A stretch of 64,000 bases of DNA. Origin: Xanthomonas arboricola pv. juglandis. GTDB lineage: Bacteria; Pseudomonadota; Gammaproteobacteria; Xanthomonadales; Xanthomonadaceae. Within the stretch, counting starts at the first letter, position 1, and every line of letters starts with the position of its first letter. This document shows, piece by piece, positions 20,355 to 28,158 of this stretch. The notes beneath the pieces were generated by a model that saw only the letters and a program-made list of their open reading frames with translations, was not told the DNA's origin and did no database searches. Both the position numbers and the translations under genes were made by a program. The stretch is taken from assembly GCF_001013475.1 (NCBI RefSeq), contig NZ_JZEF01000001.1, positions 1,117,458 to 1,181,457 on the forward strand, in the 5' to 3' direction.

Positions 20355-23300
20355 TCACGCTTCGCTGCGTACCGCGCGCGTCGGCAAGATCAGGCGTTCG
20401 ATCAGGTCGACCAGGCCGGGTGGTTCCACCGGCTTGCCCATATGCGCATCGAATCCGGCGACCACTGCGCGGTCGCGGTCTTCTTCGCGCACATAGGCGG
20501 TGAGGGCGATCGCGGGGATGTGCCGCGGCAGGTCGGCGCGCCCGGAGCGCACCGTGCGGATCAAGTCGTAGCCGTCGCGCACCGGCATGGCGATATCGCT
20601 GACCAGCACGTCGAATGGAGTCTCTGCCAGGCATTGTTCGGCCGCTTCCACCGAGCCGGCCGCCTGCACCTGCGCGCCGGCAAGCATCAAAAACTGCACC
20701 AGCGCCTCGCGCGAATCCTGGTCGTCGTCGACCAGCAGCAGGCGCACGCCATCCAGGCGCCCGAGGCAGTCGCTCGGCAGCGGACCGACCTGCAGCGACC
20801 CGGCCGACGCGGGACGCAGATCGCTGACCCCATGCTGGAACGGCAACACGATGGTGAAGGTCGACCCCTTGCCTTCGCCCGCACTGGATGCCCCCAGGCT
20901 GCCGCCGTGCAGATCGACCAACTGGCGCGAGATCGACAAGCCCAGCCCCAGCCCGCCCACGCGCCGCGTGGTGCCGGCATCGGCCTGCCGAAAGCGGTCG
21001 AACACATGCGGCAGGAACTCGGCCGCAATCCCGATGCCGGTGTCCTGCACGCACAGTCGCAGCCGTTCGTCCTCGATGTCCAGCGCCACCCGCACCGTTC
21101 CGCCGGGTGAGGTGAACTTGAGCGCATTGCTGAGCAGGTTGGACAGCACCTGCTGTAGCCGCCCGGCATCGCCGAAGAACCACAACTCGGCTTCGCCGGG
21201 TGCATCCAGTTCCAGTGCGATGTCGCGCGCCAGTGCAGAGGGTTGCATCAACTCCACCGTGCTGCGCATCAGTCCTGCGATATCGAAGTGCTCTGCCTGC
21301 AGGCGGATCTTGCCGCACAGGTTCGCGCTCATGTCGAGCAGGTCGTCGATGATCTGCGTCTGCGCACGCGCACTGCGTTCGATGATGATCAGCCCCTTGC
21401 CCAGATTGGCCGGCTCGAACACCTCCGACTGCATCAACCGCGACCAGCCCAGGATGGCATTGAGCGGCGTGCGCAATTCGTGGCTGAGCGTGGCCAGGAA
21501 CTCGTCCTTGACCCGGCTGGCATGCTCGGCCTGGCTGCGTGCGACGGTCTCGGCCTGCAGCGATTGCTTGAGCTTGGCATCCACGCGCGTGCGCTCGATG
21601 ACGATGCCGGCCAGATGCGATGCAGAGCGCGCCATCGCCTGTTCGCGCAGCGAGGGCAGGTGGACGCGGTCGTAATAGATGTTGAGCGTGCCCAGCACCT
21701 GCCCGTTGCTGTCCAGGATGGGCGTCACGCAGCAGGCAAAGATGCCCAGCGCCGCCGAAATCGCGTGGTGGTCGCTGAAGCTGGGGTCGGCCTGGATGTC
21801 CTCGCAGATCACCTGCTGCCCGAGATAGGCCGAGCGCGCGCACGGCGGCCCGTTCGGTCCGATCGGCGAGGCTTCGAAATGCCCGCGGTACTCGACCGGA
21901 AAATGCGGCGCCGAGCCGAAGCTCAGCGTCTTGCGTACGTCATCCAGCACCATCACCGCGCAATACAGCGCAATGTCGCCACGCGCTTCCACGCTCGCTG
22001 CGATGGCGTCCAGCACTACCGGCAGCGGTGCGCCGGTGGTGATCAGGCTCAGGATGGCGCGATCGGAGGCGGTTTCATCCTCGATCAGCTTGCGTTCGGA
22101 GATATCGGTCAGCGAGCCGATGTGGCCGAGAAAACGTCCATCGCTGGCGAAGTGCGGCGACGCCGTATCGATGCACCAACGGTATTGCCCGTCGTGACGA
22201 CGTACGCGGTACTCGGCCAGGAACTCGCCTCGCTGCTCCAAGGGCTGGCCGAATGCGTGGCGCACGCGTTCGGCATCGTCCGGATGCATCACATCCCACC
22301 AGCCCTGATCCATGGCCTGGTCTTCGGCCTGCCCGGTGAAGTGGTACCAGCGCGGATTCCAGTACACGCAGTCGCCCTGCGCATCGGCCATCCAGATCAT
22401 TGCCGGCACCGTTTCGCATAAGGCGCGGAAGCGCACTTCGCTTTCGCGCAGCTGTTGCTCGAACGCACGGCGGTCATGGATATCGGTGTAGGTGCCGATC
22501 CACTCGCTGATGCTGCCGTCGTCGCCGCGCACGGGCAGGGCACGCGCCAGGTGCCAGCGCCTTTGGCCGTCGTGGCGTTGCAGCTCGCACTCCATTTCGT
22601 AGGCGCGTTCAACCTCGATGGCCAACACCCAGGCCTGCGCGGACAGCTGCAGGCCATCGGCGGTGTATGCCTGATGCCACGCGGTGGTCTGGTGGTCGGC
22701 AGGATCCAGTCCGGTGTATTCGTACCAACGCTGATTGAAGTAATGCGGCTCACCCTCCGGGTCGGCAATGAAGATGATCTGTGGCAGGGTGTCGGCCAGT
22801 CGGCGTAGCCGCGCCTCGTTGGCGGCCAGTTGCTGCTGCGCCTTGGCGCGTTGCATGGATTCCCAGCAGCGCGCCGCAACCAGGCGGACCAGCTCGATCT
22901 CGGTGGACAGCCAGCGCCGCGGCGCGCGCTGATGCACGCCGATGGCCGCGACCAGGCGGCCGTGTTTGTGCAGCGGAATCGCCAGCGATGCGCGCATGCC
23001 GGAGCGTCGGTACTGCTGCGCCACGTAGTCCGGTGCGCCGGGCGCCATCGCATCGGTGGTGAACCAGGGGCGATTCTCCAGCAGGGCGTCGCGCAGGCCC
23101 TGCGCCACTTCCAGCGGAAAATCGCCCTGCAGGCTAGGCATGTCCTGCACATGGTCGCTGATCACATGCATGGTTCTGCCGTCGGCCGCTGCCAGGCCGA
23201 ACGCGCAGCGATTGACCTGCAGATGCTCGCCCAGCAATCGCACGCTGGTGTCGATGATCTGACGCGGATCGGAAACGTTTTGCAGCGCGTCTTCGAGCAT

Positions 23301-24158
23301 CAGCAGGAAACTGTCGCGACTTGCCATGCTGCGTTGCTGGGAGACATCGAATCCGTGCACCAAAATCGCGTCAATGCGGCCGTCGCGCTCGCGCATCGGC
23401 TGATACAGGAAATCCACGAAGGTCTGATCGGGCGCATTGCCGGGCGTGCGCTGCAGATAGGCGGACATCGACTCGCCGATGAAGGGACGGCCGCTGCGTC
23501 GCACCTCATCGAGCAGCTCAAGATAGCCCTGGTCGGCGATTTCCGGCATCGCCTCGAGCAAGGGGCGGCCAATCAACGGACGCTGGCCGACCAGCTCGTG
23601 GAAACGTTGGTTCGCGCTTTCGATGATGTAGCTGGGTCCACGCAGCACCGCCATGAAGGCCGGTGACTGGTCGAGCGCGGGGGCAGCCGCTGAGGGCGCG
23701 GCCTCGCGACGGGGCGGCCCTGCAGCAGGGGCGGGCGTGCCGGCGACATACAGCATGCCCAGAGGTTTGCCGGCCTGCAGCACCGGGCTGCAGGACCACG
23801 CCGATAGCATCAAAGCTGCACGCGCGTCGGCAGTGGTGTGGTTGCCTCCAGCGCTGTCTGCAAGTTCCGCCAATGGCTGGCCGAATGCTGCCGGGTGGCG
23901 TTCGCCCAACAGCGCGATGCAGGCATCGTTGTAGATGCAGCGTGACTGCTCGCCCCAGACCAGCAGCATCGGCACCTGTGCATGCAGGCACAGCGAAAGC
24001 GTCGTCCGCAGCGCTGGGCTGTCGCGCAGCTGCGGGTCGGCGGCGCATGCGGACGACGCCAGCAACAGCCCGGCTGTCTCGCACGTCTCCGGCAATAGAC
24101 CGGCAAACGGCGACACGGCGATATCCATTGGTGACCTGCCCATCATGCCTGGATGCAC
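20355..24158 (-). CDS. Hybrid sensor histidine kinase with PAS/GAF sensors and receiver domain
   Basis: This 1267-residue soluble hybrid kinase has, in order, an N-terminal sensor part with PAS-like segments (SYIIESANQRFHELVGQRP), a GAF domain (about 295-440), two PAS-PAC repeats (DTLPQIIFIADPEGEPHYFN; ETVPAMIWMADAQGDCVYWN) and a second GAF domain. HisKA follows with phospho-acceptor H893 in SHELRTPLNAILGW, then HATPase_c (SNLLSNALKF, DTGIGIAAEF, GLGLGLSIS) and a receiver with D1188 in VSDIAMP. No transmembrane helices are obvious, so it senses a cytoplasmic signal. ATGs at 24158, 24146 and 24128 are possible starts. A single receiver gene lies upstream on the same strand. Confidence 0.92.
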   Translation of the reverse strand: MHPGMMGRSPMDIAVSPFAGLLPETCETAGLLLASSACAADPQLRDSPALRTTLSLCLHAQVPMLLVWGEQSRCIYNDACIALLGERHPAAFGQPLAELADSAGGNHTTADARAALMLSAWSCSPVLQAGKPLGMLYVAGTPAPAAGPPRREAAPSAAAPALDQSPAFMAVLRGPSYIIESANQRFHELVGQRPLIGRPLLEAMPEIADQGYLELLDEVRRSGRPFIGESMSAYLQRTPGNAPDQTFVDFLYQPMRERDGRIDAILVHGFDVSQQRSMASRDSFLLMLEDALQNVSDPRQIIDTSVRLLGEHLQVNRCAFGLAAADGRTMHVISDHVQDMPSLQGDFPLEVAQGLRDALLENRPWFTTDAMAPGAPDYVAQQYRRSGMRASLAIPLHKHGRLVAAIGVHQRAPRRWLSTEIELVRLVAARCWESMQRAKAQQQLAANEARLRRLADTLPQIIFIADPEGEPHYFNQRWYEYTGLDPADHQTTAWHQAYTADGLQLSAQAWVLAIEVERAYEMECELQRHDGQRRWHLARALPVRGDDGSISEWIGTYTDIHDRRAFEQQLRESEVRFRALCETVPAMIWMADAQGDCVYWNPRWYHFTGQAEDQAMDQGWWDVMHPDDAERVRHAFGQPLEQRGEFLAEYRVRRHDGQYRWCIDTASPHFASDGRFLGHIGSLTDISERKLIEDETASDRAILSLITTGAPLPVVLDAIAASVEARGDIALYCAVMVLDDVRKTLSFGSAPHFPVEYRGHFEASPIGPNGPPCARSAYLGQQVICEDIQADPSFSDHHAISAALGIFACCVTPILDSNGQVLGTLNIYYDRVHLPSLREQAMARSASHLAGIVIERTRVDAKLKQSLQAETVARSQAEHASRVKDEFLATLSHELRTPLNAILGWSRLMQSEVFEPANLGKGLIIIERSARAQTQIIDDLLDMSANLCGKIRLQAEHFDIAGLMRSTVELMQPSALARDIALELDAPGEAELWFFGDAGRLQQVLSNLLSNALKFTSPGGTVRVALDIEDERLRLCVQDTGIGIAAEFLPHVFDRFRQADAGTTRRVGGLGLGLSISRQLVDLHGGSLGASSAGEGKGSTFTIVLPFQHGVSDLRPASAGSLQVGPLPSDCLGRLDGVRLLLVDDDQDSREALVQFLMLAGAQVQAAGSVEAAEQCLAETPFDVLVSDIAMPVRDGYDLIRTVRSGRADLPRHIPAIALTAYVREEDRDRAVVAGFDAHMGKPVEPPGLVDLIERLILPTRAVRSEA

Positions 24159-24325
24159 GATTCTAGTGGCAAGCGGGCCGTGATCGAGGGGGTGTGGCAG
24201 CCGGCGCGGCCGCGCGAGAGGTCTATGTTAAGCGCGGCAGGCGGTCGGCAGCTGTGGCTGACGGTGAAGAGCGTCGAAGACTGGCCGCGCATACATGCTG
24301 GCGACGCACCCGCTTGCGCTGTTGC

Positions 24326-24706
24326 TCAGCTGGCGGCGCCGCTCAGCTGCCGTGCCCTGGACAGCGCGCTGATCAGTTCGTCTGACAAATAGGGCTTGGT
24401 CAGGATCACGCCGCGCTCGAAGCCGCTGGGGATGGTGCCACTGGCAACACCGGTCGCCAGTACGAACGGAATCCCGAGCTCCGACAGCAACCGGGCGACC
24501 GGCTCGCTGGTCTCGCCATTGCCGAGGCGGTAGTCGAGCACTGCGATCTCCGGCGCATCGGCCTGAATCAGGGTCAGCGCTTGCGCAACTTCACCGACCG
24601 GACCCAGCACGACCGCGCCCGCCTGGACAAGCTGCAGGTCGAGCAGCATGGCATTCATCTGGTCGTTCTCGACCACCAGCACCCGAACTCCACGCAACAC
24701 CGACAT
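24326..24706 (-). CDS. Stand-alone response regulator receiver protein
   Basis: This 126-residue protein is a single receiver domain with no output domain. The acidic pocket is at E13-N14-D15, the phospho-acceptor is D58 in AVLDYRLGNGE, and the conserved Lys is K104 in ILTKPY. It reads in the same direction as the hybrid kinase, 167 bases upstream of it. It may act as phosphate sink, competitor or shuttle for that kinase. Such receivers are sometimes adaptors in phosphorelays. Confidence 0.88.
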   Translation of the reverse strand: MSVLRGVRVLVVENDQMNAMLLDLQLVQAGAVVLGPVGEVAQALTLIQADAPEIAVLDYRLGNGETSEPVARLLSELGIPFVLATGVASGTIPSGFERGVILTKPYLSDELISALSRARQLSGAAS

Positions 24707-24845
24707 TGCTTACTCCTTCACCTAAGTCGGTCAGTATATCGACACTGCTCCACTGCAGCGCTGACGCCACTGCTTGCACCTGAATTCGTCAGGCGCGTTC
24801 TGACACTGTTCGTTTCATGCGCAAGTCGCTATACTGCGCGGCCAC

Positions 24846-24932
24846 GCCGAAGTGGCGGAATCGGTAGACGCAGCGGATTCAAAATCCGCCGCCCTTAAAA
24901 GCGTGTGGGTTCGAGTCCCACCTTCGGCACCA
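24846..24932 (+). tRNA. tRNA-Leu (anticodon CAA)
   Basis: This 87-nt class II tRNA has the acceptor stem GCCGAAG/CTTCGGC and an encoded ACCA end. The anticodon stem GCGGA/TCCGC has loop TTCAAAA and therefore anticodon CAA, reading UUG. The long variable arm is typical of tRNA-Leu. The T arm contains GGTTCGAGTCC. The prophage integrase lies 64 bases downstream, so the 3' half of this gene is the likely bacterial attachment site. Confidence 0.97.
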
Positions 24933-24996
24933 ATGACTTACGGCAGCTTCGGCTGCCGTAATCATTTCCGCAATCTGAGGGGCATTTCCGCAATCC
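24905..24996. other. Probable prophage attachment junction (attL) with integrase arm-type repeats
   Basis: The integrase gene ends at 24997 and points towards the tRNA, the usual layout when the 3' part of a tRNA is attB. Two direct repeats CATTTCCGCAATC at 24963-24975 and 24983-24995, 20 bases apart, could be arm-type integrase sites. The exact core cannot be set because the other junction lies outside the window. Confidence 0.6.
24938..24967 (+). terminator. Hairpin terminator after tRNA-Leu
   Basis: TTACGGCAGC-TTCG-GCTGCCGTAA is a perfect 10-base stem with a stable TTCG tetraloop followed by TCATTT. It starts 6 bases after the tRNA and probably ends the tRNA transcript. Confidence 0.7.
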
Positions 24997-26037
24997 TCAG
25001 CGAGTGGGGGTCACCTTGGTCCCGCGCCTGTTGCGCACATAGTGCTCCGTCATCACCACCGAGCTGTGCCCCAGTTGCTGCTGAGCCTTCCGGATGTCGC
25101 CGGCCGAATCGGTCTTGTCGGTACCGGCCTTGGCCCGAAGGTCGCGAAACTGGATTCCCGTCACCTTCGCAGCTTGGCAGGCCTTCTGCCATCGGCGGGA
25201 CATGCCGGCAACGCTGACTGAGCGTCCATGCTCGCTGACGATTAGCATCGTGCTGTGGACCGCAAATGCCCTTTTGCGTTCCCGGATCCTCTCCAGCAAG
25301 GTCGCCAGCTGACCCTCATCAGCGATTTCGACGCGCAGACGCTTGCCGGTTTTGCCCTGCTTGACGTGCACATCGCCGCCGCGCACATCCATTTCGGACA
25401 TGGCCAGTACGTCCGCAGGGCGTTGGCCTGTCAGGTAAGCCAGATCCATCGCATCCCGCAGGCACGGGTCAGCTGCCTCCCACACGGCTTGGTATTGTTC
25501 GTCCTCTATATATACGTCCCGGCCGGTCTCGCGAAATCCCTTGATCCCGGCGCACGGATTGGGCAAGGCGGTGTACCCCCGATCCCTCGCGAAGTTCCAG
25601 ATGTGGGATAGCAGCGCCTTCTCGCGGTTCGCGCGCACGTGGGCCGTGCCTCCCTGGGTGCGCCAGGTCAGGTACTGGCGGACATGCATCGGCTTGATGG
25701 CCTCAATGGCCGCCGGTGGGTCTTCGAAGAATTCCCTCAGCTTCAGCACCTCCTTGCGATTGTCGGCGAGGGTCCGGGTTGCCTTGCGACTGGCCACCTG
25801 TGCCATGTATTGATCGCAGACCCAGCCAAACATGACTCGCGGGGCCGGCGCGGCATGCGCCTGCCCCTGCAGCTCAGCCCAGCGCTGGATCGCGAGGCCA
25901 TAGTCACTGCCGAGCGATTCCTCGCGCCGGCCCGTGCCGCCGCGGGTTCCGTGGTCATAGAAGTAGTAGGTCTTCTCGCCGCGCTTGCGCTGGCGGAAAT
26001 TGGGGATGGCTCCCTGGTTGATCGGTCGCCGTCCCAT
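24997..26037 (-). CDS. int: Prophage tyrosine recombinase (integrase)
   Basis: This 346-residue tyrosine recombinase has an N-terminal DNA-binding part, a core-binding helical domain (about 65-165) and a catalytic domain. The catalytic residues visible are R206 (TGQRPAD), R301 in FRDLR, H324 in LGHSS and nucleophile Y333 in TEHYV. The His usual before the second Arg is replaced by Arg (R298), a known variation. It would insert and, with an excisionase, remove the prophage at tRNA-Leu. The ATG at 26037 overlaps the upstream stop (TGATG); a TTG one codon earlier is also in frame. It is the last gene of the leftward operon. Confidence 0.93.
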   Translation of the reverse strand: MGRRPINQGAIPNFRQRKRGEKTYYFYDHGTRGGTGRREESLGSDYGLAIQRWAELQGQAHAAPAPRVMFGWVCDQYMAQVASRKATRTLADNRKEVLKLREFFEDPPAAIEAIKPMHVRQYLTWRTQGGTAHVRANREKALLSHIWNFARDRGYTALPNPCAGIKGFRETGRDVYIEDEQYQAVWEAADPCLRDAMDLAYLTGQRPADVLAMSEMDVRGGDVHVKQGKTGKRLRVEIADEGQLATLLERIRERKRAFAVHSTMLIVSEHGRSVSVAGMSRRWQKACQAAKVTGIQFRDLRAKAGTDKTDSAGDIRKAQQQLGHSSVVMTEHYVRNRRGTKVTPTR

Positions 26038-26261
26038 CAAGCTGCCTTGTTCGGTTTCCAGGCGACTGCCTCGGTACCGGCATCCGCCGCGGGCGCGCCC
26101 TCGATCGTCGATCGCAGCACGACTGGGCGGCCATTGAGGTCGACGTAGTGCCGGATACCGTTGCTGACGAGGAACAGAAGCTGCCGATCAATGTATGGCG
26201 TACCGGTCAGGCCTTTGACTTCGTAGCGCGAAAGGCGGATTCCATTTTTCTGCTCAGGCAT
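26037..26261 (-). CDS. DUF4224 protein
   Basis: This 74-residue basic protein has the DUF4224 pattern: a short helix, KGLTGTPYIDRQLLFLVSNG, then LNGRPVVLRST. This family is commonly encoded directly upstream of phage tyrosine integrases, as here, with a TGATG overlap. It resembles a small helix-turn-helix DNA-binding module, so a role as recombination directionality factor is plausible but unproved. The start at 26261 overlaps the preceding gene by eight bases. Confidence 0.8.
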   Translation of the reverse strand: MPEQKNGIRLSRYEVKGLTGTPYIDRQLLFLVSNGIRHYVDLNGRPVVLRSTIEGAPAADAGTEAVAWKPNKAA

Positions 26262-26838
26262 TTCCCTGCTCCTGAAGATAGGCGTCCCACGCGCACTGCA
26301 CGCGCTGGAACTCAGCTGCGTCGCCGCCGGCACGGTCAGGGTGGTGCTGCGAACGCAGCCGGCGGTAGCTGCCCTCCGGGTCGGCCGGGTCAAGGACATC
26401 GCGCCAGGACAGCGCAACCGGCGCGGGCAGGGCAGCGAAGCCGGTGAATGCCCGCTCCATCATGTCGGAACTGCCCCAGCGCTCGATGCCGCGAATCGCG
26501 CCGATCGTAAGGGTGATAGCCCGCAGATTCGCCTCGCGCTTGGCGAACTTGTCGCAGGCCAGAACCATCTCCACGCCCTTACGGGTGAAGTAGACGGCGA
26601 TCCCCTCGTCGTCGTTGCGAGGCTGCTGGCTGTACGGCATGCCGTCCTGGCGCAGCTTGAGGTTGCTGCTGACGATGATGTTGCGCGCGCCGAGCCGGCC
26701 AAGCTCGTCCACCAGGTCGCGGAATGCGCGGTCGGTGGTCTGCGCCTTGAACGGACTGTGCGCGCGGAGGTGGCCGGGCGTGCGCGGCCAGCCAGCCGGC
26801 CAGGTCAGCGGATAGCGTTGGTCGGGACGATCAGCCAT
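26254..26838 (-). CDS. Phage J-domain-containing protein
   Basis: This 194-residue soluble protein ends in a J-domain-like segment with an HPD motif at residues 166-168 (RSQHHPDRAGGDAAEFQRV), the feature that stimulates Hsp70 ATPase. The N-terminal 130 residues contain WPAGWPRT and a segment DRAFRDLVDELGRLGARNIIVSSNL often found in phage proteins of unknown role. It may recruit host DnaK for phage replication or assembly. It sits between the MazG-like gene and the DUF4224 gene, overlapping both. Confidence 0.75.
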   Translation of the reverse strand: MADRPDQRYPLTWPAGWPRTPGHLRAHSPFKAQTTDRAFRDLVDELGRLGARNIIVSSNLKLRQDGMPYSQQPRNDDEGIAVYFTRKGVEMVLACDKFAKREANLRAITLTIGAIRGIERWGSSDMMERAFTGFAALPAPVALSWRDVLDPADPEGSYRRLRSQHHPDRAGGDAAEFQRVQCAWDAYLQEQGNA

Positions 26839-27946
26839 TGCAGCCTCCCAGCACGCCGCGCTCGGCACTGCGCAGTGCTCGCGCTAGCTTTGGCGCCCAC
26901 CAGGCCGGCTTGCCGATGATCGTGCCGGGCGGCATCTCGCGCTCCAGCCATTGCACAAACAGCTCCGGCACGCCAGTCGCAGCTGCCGGCTGGGGGGCGG
27001 TGGCTTGTCCAGGCAGCGGCGTATCGAAGTTCAGCGCGTTCTTCGCCTCCTGCTTGCGGCGGATCTTCGCCATCACTTCCGGCTGCGTGATCCTCTCCAG
27101 CTCGCGTGCACCCTCGGCATGCATGTCCAGGCCGGCCACCCAGCAGTAGCCCGCCAGGGTGACCATGACGCCGCCGACTTCCTGCGCCGGCTCACCGACG
27201 GGGCGGCCGTACACGTAATCCACCAGCGTCGCCACGCGCGTCCGGTCGTAGCCATGCGACTGCAACAGCTCCAGCACCTCTTCCAGCAGGCGATCACCGC
27301 GTTCGGTCATGTTGCTGTAGAGCGACGGCAGGAAGCATTCGCCCATCCACTTCGATACGCCAGCCTGGAACGTCTCCGCCGGCACAGCAGCAGGCGCGGG
27401 CGGGCCAAGAAACAGGTCGGCACCGTCCGGGATCTTTGTTCCGTAGAACGTGTGCGGGTAGTACCAAACCACCGGTCCGTTGCCGCCGTCCTGGCGTACC
27501 TTCGCCACAGGCTCATTCGCCACCAACCGTGGGAGCTGGTTGCGCGGCACTGTGTCGGTCGGCTTCTCCGGTGTGCGAATCTCGCTGCCGTGCAGTACGT
27601 GTTCCATCAGCTGCAGTTCGTAACGCCAATCAGGGATCCAGTTCCCGGGGGTGGCTTCCCACATCGATTCGGCCGGCCACCCGATGAACATGCAACGCAA
27701 GCGAACCTTACCCAGGGCATCACGCAGCTCCTCAACCCGGGCTTGTCCGGCCGGCTGGCGGGCGGCGAGGGCGGCTTCCAATTCTTCCGCGCAGCGGATC
27801 AGAGTGCTTCGACCAGATTTCTGCGAAGAGGCTTGCCGCCTCCAGGACGTGGCAAGTGCATAGACTGCTCGCGCGTCCAGCGAATCCCCACCGCTTCCCG
27901 CCTCGGCCTGCGGCAACTGTCCGGAATTGTCGGATTGTTCGTTCAT
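26831..27946 (-). CDS. Phage protein with MazG-like NTP pyrophosphohydrolase region
   Basis: This is a 371-residue protein counted from the ATG at 27946. The stretch from about residue 215 to 285 holds LLEEVLELL (E222, E223, E226) and EVGGVMVTLAGYCWVAG (E256). These match the paired acidic helices of all-alpha NTP pyrophosphatases of the MazG type. The first 200 residues are charged and contain ARVEELRDALGKVRLRC, and they are not recognised. Such phage enzymes may remove modified or signalling nucleotides. It overlaps the next gene by eight bases. Confidence 0.7.
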   Translation of the reverse strand: MNEQSDNSGQLPQAEAGSGGDSLDARAVYALATSWRRQASSQKSGRSTLIRCAEELEAALAARQPAGQARVEELRDALGKVRLRCMFIGWPAESMWEATPGNWIPDWRYELQLMEHVLHGSEIRTPEKPTDTVPRNQLPRLVANEPVAKVRQDGGNGPVVWYYPHTFYGTKIPDGADLFLGPPAPAAVPAETFQAGVSKWMGECFLPSLYSNMTERGDRLLEEVLELLQSHGYDRTRVATLVDYVYGRPVGEPAQEVGGVMVTLAGYCWVAGLDMHAEGARELERITQPEVMAKIRRKQEAKNALNFDTPLPGQATAPQPAAATGVPELFVQWLEREMPPGTIIGKPAWWAPKLARALRSAERGVLGGCNG

Positions 27947-28158
27947 GCTGCTTTCTCCTGTTTCGCCAGCGCGGCGCGAAGCTGCTCGGCCTGGCCCTGG
28001 CATGTGTTGATGGCTTCTGCGCAGATGGCGCGCAGAGCCTGGTTCTCGGCGGTGACCCGCTCGATGTTGTCGGCGGCCATGGCCAGCTGCTGCCGGAGCA
28101 GATCCTTCGCCGGCTGTTTCATCCGGCGGGGCTCGCGCGGGAAGAGCTGGGACTTCAT
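27943..28158 (-). CDS. Small coiled-coil phage protein
   Basis: This 71-residue basic protein has a continuous helix predicted from residues 15-70 (LLRQQLAMAADNIERVTAENQ) with heptad-like spacing. It overlaps by ATGA at both ends with its neighbours, so it is translated within the operon. Function unknown. Confidence 0.65.
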   Translation of the reverse strand: MKSQLFPREPRRMKQPAKDLLRQQLAMAADNIERVTAENQALRAICAEAINTCQGQAEQLRAALAKQEKAA

